NCBI GenBank assembly: GCA_030549205.1
Contig: JAUKTV010000001.1
Coordinates: forward strand, 3,410,001 to 3,474,000
Direction: 5' to 3'
Origin: Apiosordaria backusii
Lineage: Eukaryota > Ascomycota > Sordariomycetes > Sordariales > Lasiosphaeriaceae
Length of the DNA stretch: 64,000 nucleotides
Shown in pieces: positions 59,115 through 64,000 of this stretch. A model generated the notes under the pieces. The model was not told the origin of the DNA, searched no databases, and was given only the letters and a program-made list of their open reading frames with translations. Numbering within the stretch: position 1 is the first letter of the stretch; every line of letters begins with the position of its first letter. The translations under genes and the position numbers were made by a program.

Positions 59115-59636
59115 GGTAGTATTTATTGAGGGGTGATGAGATGGGGAGTTTGGAAGTGATGGGATTGTGATGAATTTGGGAGTTGAGAGTTGAGAAGTGA
59201 AGAAAGTTTGATAAGCTTCTTTATTTTTTTTTGGGTTCATGTGAACATGAAGCGAGCCGCTTGAAAGGCAAACAAAAAAAGCTAAAATAAATTGATGCAG
59301 GTGGAAGGGCATGTTTGCTCCTTGTGTAACCCTAACCCTGCATCTAAATTGACTCATTGCTTTGTAATAAAGTTGAGGTTTTTGGCGTTCTTGTGAAAGG
59401 TTGATCCGAAGAACCTAAGAGAAAGAATATTGTGGACATGCTTTGGATTGCTGCCTAATGAATGAAGTGTTGTGTTACGTCCTGAGTATTGAGATATGCA
59501 GGATTCCAGGTCCCGATTGGATTAGAGCGGAAAAGGAGGGGGATGGTAAAAGTACCTACAGAGTAGGTATGGTGTGCCTGGTATCCAGATTTTGTATTCG
59601 CTGAAGAAACAACATTGTATTGCTACTTGCTTAGAA
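59115..59636. other. Intergenic
   Basis: 5' flank of YAE1 and 3' flank of the flavoprotein gene. A short CCCTAACCCT telomere-like word at about 59328-59337 is isolated (fewer than two units). Confidence 0.5.
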
Positions 59637-59745
59637 TCATAGAATGACGCACTTGGAGGGTAATCCGCATGGTCCCCCTTCCTCTTCTTTGTCCTCCTTA
59701 TTCTTTGGACTTGGCTCAGCCCTTGATTGCCTTTCCGCGACCACA

Positions 59746-59785
<40 letters not shown>

Positions 59786-60630
59786 CCTCAACAGTAGACT
59801 GTACAGGAGCAGGCCTTACCCCTGATGAACCCCCTTTTACCACCTATTAGCCACATCCCAATCCACTTCTCCCTAAAAAACACCCGTGATGGTGATGTCA
59901 CGCACCGAAAGCCTTGGCGACGGTCTTGTAGAAATGTTCGCCCTGGATGGTGGCCAGCTCCTTCTCAAGGTCACTTGGCTGGCGGCTGCCATCGCCACCG
60001 GCGAAGGTACCCGCTCCCCAGGCGCTGCCACCGCGGACCGCATCCAAGTTGGTCAAGATGCCAAAGGCCTTGGCATATCCAAGGGGCACGTAGATGATAC
60101 CGTGGTGGGCGAATGTGCTCATGGCGGCGAGAGCAGTGGACTCCTGGCCACCACCCTGGGAAGCAGTCGAGATGAAGACACCGGCGTACTTGCCCCAGAA
60201 ACCACCCGCAGCCCATTGCTTGCCAGTCTTGTCCCAGAAAGCCTTCCATTGGGCGGGGAAGTTGCCGTATCTTGTTGGGATGCCGATGAGGAAAGCATCA
60301 TACTGCTCGAGCACGCTTGGGTCTTCGAGGACGGGGACATCTGTGGCCTTGGGAGGGGCGTACATCTTGGCGAGAACCTCTTCGGAAAGAGTCTCGGGGA
60401 CCCTGTTTGGTGGTGAGCATTATGTTCTTTGCGCTAATCAACTCGATATTGGGACGACATACTGGTAGAGATCGGCAGTACCACCAGCCTTCTCGATACC
60501 GGCCTTCTCAGCCTCGGCCAGCTGCTTGATGTGGCCATACATCGAGTACTATCCAAACAGTATTAGCCATTGTCGCAATTAGGAGCATGATACAACAACT
60601 TACATAGACGATTGCGATCTTGGGAGCCAT
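59637..60630 (-). CDS. WrbA/Ycp4-type flavodoxin-like NAD(P)H:quinone oxidoreductase, possible CaaX isoform
   Basis: Exons 60604-60630, 60463-60548 and 59898-60402 give a 205-residue protein ending KAFGA (introns 55 and 60 nt). The FMN phosphate loop is YYSMYGHI; further motifs are GIPTRYGNFPAQWKAFWDKTG and the STASQGGGQESTAL region, diagnostic of the WrbA family, which makes two-electron quinone reductions and protects against oxidative stress. An alternative last intron, 59822-59905 (GTGCGT donor, GCTAAT branch, CAG acceptor), keeps the frame and replaces the stop by exon 59637-59821: an Ala-rich stretch, a charged linker and the C-terminus KCVIL, a CaaX box of geranylgeranyl type. The long form would have 264 residues, like yeast Ycp4 (about 247), which is lipid-anchored. 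Short form certain; long form inferred. Confidence 0.9.
59748..59781. repeat. (AGC)11 microsatellite
   Basis: Eleven AGC/CAG units. On the minus strand it would encode the poly-alanine run of the proposed CaaX exon. Confidence 0.9.
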
Positions 60631-62055
60631 GTTGACTGATTAGGTGTATGTATAGGAAGAATTGATGGGTATCAAATGCGGTACGCTAGGATGTGGTATC
60701 AATTGGAAGCTGTGGATGTAAAGCAGACTGGATTGTCAAAGGAGATCTCGACGGCAACGTCTATATATACGCATGTCAAGTTGACCTAGCGGGAAAGGGA
60801 TGGGGTAACGTCAGGGAAGATCCCGCGTCCAAGGGGTCTCAGGTAAGACCCCCGTGGTGCGGGTACCATCTGTATTTGTCGGCATTCGTCATGATCGGAT
60901 AATCAACCCTGGATCAACAATTGTTGGCCAGCGACGGAGGGGTTCGATGTCTAGTAACGCAACGTCGAAGAGACATCGGTGTAGCACCGAAATTGGTCCG
61001 GCTCACCCTCCCGATGGGCCCGTCGACACGCTCGCAAGCCTCCAAAATCGATATCGTGAATGCCATGTTTAGCATTATCCGCTTCCGGCTCTGCAGAACT
61101 TATTAATCCAATTACCAATGATGGGAGGCCCAACATCTTTGACATCCTGGAGTGTAGAGTACCAATGGTATCCCACACTGTGGTCCGCCCAAGTTGCCCC
61201 TCAAAGCTGCCCCTCAAAGCTGCCCCCTCAACACCAGGGCTGCCCCACTCTAACTCGGCCCTAGCATTGCTGAATAAGGGCTGACGGAAGTGCTGTAAGA
61301 CATTATTCACGGCCCTTCGCCCTCGCGTTTTGGCTGCGGATTCCACTCTGACAAATCGGATTGTTTCAATTACTGGGCTCCCGAGACAAAGTAGCCTTGT
61401 TAATACCAAACCCCGATGCCAGTTGTCAGTTGGAGCTCCAGACACCAAAGCATCGTATCTGCGTCGCCATTGCTGTGGAGGTAACGTTTCTGAAGGAGCA
61501 ATGACGAACTCTTTTGCAGGGTGTCACATGCGATCGACTGGGTCTAGGCCACCATGGAGCCCGTGCACGCTGCGAGTTGCTGAGTGCACCAAGCTCAAGC
61601 TCCCTCTGCTTGATGCTTGGCACGCAAGAGCTCACCATCCATGGAACACCACAACGCGCATCACGGAACAGTTTCTTGGTAACTCTCTTCTCTTCTCGGC
61701 TATGATTGCCACTTCCAGACGGGATTGCTTTGGCTTCATGTACTCGACATCAAACACGTTTCAGTCGAGCATCTTTTGCTACCTTTCTCACCGCGCTCAA
61801 GTTCATCTGATCACCCTCCTTCGCGGCAGTTGCGTTTGTTCCTGACAATCTGATATTGGAGATAATCCGAAGTTGGGAGTCAAATGGCGTGCTTTTTCTA
61901 TCATGGATCATTTGTCATTTCATAAGTTCTACATAACTAAAGTATACTGACTCTATTGCAGCCTCTCGATTCATAAAGAGCAGACCCAAACTCCACGCAT
62001 ATGTCCACCTTCCCAATGCATAGTGTAGGTATTAAAACACTGCCGTGCCTGCCTC
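60631..62055. other. Intergenic, no gene supported
   Basis: Frames of up to 170 codons exist on both strands (60951-61448, 61330-61845) but have mixed composition and no motifs. A short tandem of a TGCCCCTCAAAGC-like unit lies at about 61190-61235. Confidence 0.5.
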
Positions 62056-63472
62056 TCACCACCCCCCTTTCTTTCTGAATTGCAGGAACCTCGCCGTCGC
62101 ATAGAGCAGCGTCGCCACCAAAAGCCCACAAGCAGCATACAAAATTGTCGGCACCCATCTAGCATTCTCCGATTCGCCGCCCAATACCGCCCCCGCGATG
62201 GGAGTCCCTATCAAGACCGCAGTTCCAGAGACGATGAAACCAAATCCCATTCGAGTGCCAATTTTCGACAAGTCAGGAGATAGTTCGACGACAACACTCG
62301 GCGTCAAACTGACCACGCCTCCGGAAAAGGCACCATACAGCAGCACGAAAACCACTGACCCTGCTAGATCCTTCACCCCCAGCCAGCCAAAGACGAGGAT
62401 CATACTGCCTGCCATGCAAACGAACATGAGGTTCAGAGAGCCAAACCGATCCGCCAACGCATTAGGGATCAGTCGCCCTAAAATCGAGCCGGCATTCAAC
62501 AAGGTGACCAAGTACGGCGTGAAAGACTCGGTAACCGATGTCCGGGACGCGGCATACAGCGTGATGTAGAAGAACGGGACATAGAGGGTCAAAAACGCGA
62601 AGAAACCACCAGCCGTGAAACTCATATAAGGCCCATCCCTGAATAAGCTCTTATCCACTAGCGATTTCTTTCCCTTGTGAGGCGGCACCCTCGTCTTCAT
62701 GAACGCCACCGGAATAGCCGACATCGCCAATATGATGAAGCCAATAACCCTCGTCGCCCATCCGAACCCAAGACTCTTTTCCACCTTCGAGAAAATAATC
62801 GGAAATACTGTCCCGGCAACTGGGGACCCTGCGGAGGCAATCCCAAGGGCCAATGCTCTATGGCGAGCAAAGTATTGACTGAGGATTGCGGCTGAAGGTA
62901 GGAACGTCATTCCCATCCCACAACCCATACAGAACCCTTGTGCAAGCAGGACTTGCCAGTACTCGGTACATAACGAGGTCATGAACTGCCCGAAGACGAT
63001 GAGGAACATGCCGGTGATGAGGAGATGGCGGAAGTATCCTGCGTCATAGAGGGGACCGGCGAAGACGCCCACGAGGAAGAGGAGGGAAGATTGGGTGGAG
63101 CCGATCCATGATATCGTTGATGGGGGGTACGACGACAGGAGAGTTGTTTCGTAGTATGCCTCTATGTCACCGGTCAGTTTCTGCAAAAAGAGGAGTGAAG
63201 GTGATGGGAGGAGACGTACGAAAGACTCCGAAGGTGTTGATCAAGCCCCAGGTGTTTACCAGGATCGCAGTCGAGCCCAATACTTGCAGCCACGCTGTCA
63301 GCCCGCCGTCTGGGACAACATCTGGCGGTGGGACTGAGTCAACATTTGAGGCAGGATCTGTTTCTGGGTCGTGTTCGGGTTTGAAGTCGACGATATTCTG
63401 TTCGTTTGGCACTGAGATCTCGCCCTCTGTCCTGTCCGAGTCGGAGGCTGATGTCGAGTCTTTCTCCTTCAT
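62056..63472 (-). CDS. MFS transporter, monocarboxylate-permease type
   Basis: Two exons, 63220-63472 and 62056-63161, with a 58-nt phase-1 intron (GTACGT...ATAG), 452 residues. The N-terminus is a hydrophilic acidic tail with Ser/Asp repeats (SASDSDRTEGE), then PDGGLTAWLQVLGS, the PDGG-W entry motif of fungal monocarboxylate-transporter-like (MCH) proteins, before helix 1. About twelve helices follow. A conserved segment GIASAGSPVAGTVFPI lies in helix 5 and RLIPNALADRFG is the loop 8-9 signature. It ends shortly after the last helix (RFLQFRKKGGW). Yeast Mch proteins do not carry common monocarboxylates (Mch5 carries riboflavin), so the substrate is open. No transport-cluster partner is next to it. 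Confidence 0.85.
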
Positions 63473-64000
63473 TGTACACTGTTCCAGGCCTCCTTTTTTC
63501 CTTCGGTTCTTCTGGCTTTGCCCCCTCTAGCCCTTCAGCTGCCTTTCGAGATTGAATTGGTGATTTGCCGAAGAATGGGAGGAAAAGGATGAGTAGGGAC
63601 TATGGCGGTGGGGCTTCAGTCTTCGGGTAAGTATACGCTGAGGTATCAGGTCTGAGCATCCACTTTCGAGTCGTTAGGATTGTAACGTAAAATCATGAAG
63701 CCGTCAAGGGCAATCCTCTGGTGTATCTTTCCATTTATTATTAACACCAGAGCAATTGAAGAAGATACACAGGTGACGGGCCCTGATCAGTATTCATAGG
63801 TTTGAGGAAGCGTGATCAAGAATTCCGTCGACATCTCGCCTCCTCGGATATAACCAGGACTTAAAATTTTGACAAGCTTATCACTAAAGTACAATAAGGG
63901 AAAGAAGTCGCTTGTTCGTTCCAATGAATTGGACCACATGGGAATCTCAAACCCGCCGAATCCCACCCCGCCTTCCTTTGTTCTGGGGTAACCGAAGGAG
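63473..64000. other. 5' flank of MFS gene, no further gene
   Basis: No supported frame. The window ends in non-coding sequence. Confidence 0.5.

Noticed and set aside
59328..59337. Telomere-like CCCTAACCCT
   Set aside because: Fewer than two units, isolated in an intergenic region; chance occurrence is likely.
60951..61845. Frames of 165-171 codons on both strands
   Set aside because: Mixed composition, no hydrophobic or conserved pattern, no splice signals supporting a gene.

Overview
The window comes from a filamentous ascomycete (Pezizomycotina, most likely Sordariomycetes, perhaps Sordariales). The evidence is short introns of about 50-65 nt with GTAAGT/GTATGT-type donors and CTAAC-type branch sites, fungal gene families (NOG2, YAE1, mS26/Pet123-like, ADP1-like ABCG, Ycp4/WrbA-like), and large AT-rich blocks in which transposon reading frames have decayed by C-to-T and G-to-A changes at CpA/TpG. 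That decay is the mark of repeat-induced point mutation (RIP).

Layout. 1-2.2 kb: RIPed repeats, starting inside a copia LTR in reverse orientation. 2.2-8.7 kb: a GC-normal island of broken or accessory genes: a hybrid histidine kinase fragment with an in-frame TAG joined to a 5'-truncated membrane glycoprotein gene, an unidentified ORF, a jacalin/aerolysin-type gene with no visible start, and an intact kinase-like gene. 8.7-37.8 kb: RIPed heterochromatin made of nested transposons. A Ty1/copia element (14653-27316) has 713-bp LTRs and a GTTAT target-site duplication. It interrupts a gypsy-like element, and its own 5' LTR is interrupted by a 6.2-kb GC-rich, unRIPed Helitron (15238-21443). A second truncated copia copy (29343-32605) carries a tRNA-derived SINE flanked by 17-bp direct repeats. 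A ~0.93-kb repeat family is present in about five copies. A 5S rRNA 3' half lies at the right edge of the AT-rich block (about 37.8 kb).

38-64 kb is ordinary euchromatin: a Ser/Thr-rich membrane/secreted protein, NOG2 (with a long intron that probably hosts an H/ACA snoRNA like yeast snR191), a mitoribosomal protein, an ADP1-like ABCG transporter, a PLP aminotransferase, a small secreted cysteine-rich protein, a GPI-type aspartic protease, a secreted amidase, YAE1 (with an apparent frameshift), a WrbA/Ycp4 flavoprotein with a possible alternative CaaX-bearing 3' exon, and an MFS monocarboxylate-type transporter. These genes do not form an obvious pathway or cluster. The housekeeping genes (NOG2, mS26, YAE1) serve ribosome biogenesis or translation and are next to surface or secreted proteins.

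All assignments are from reading sequence and translations; no database search was possible.
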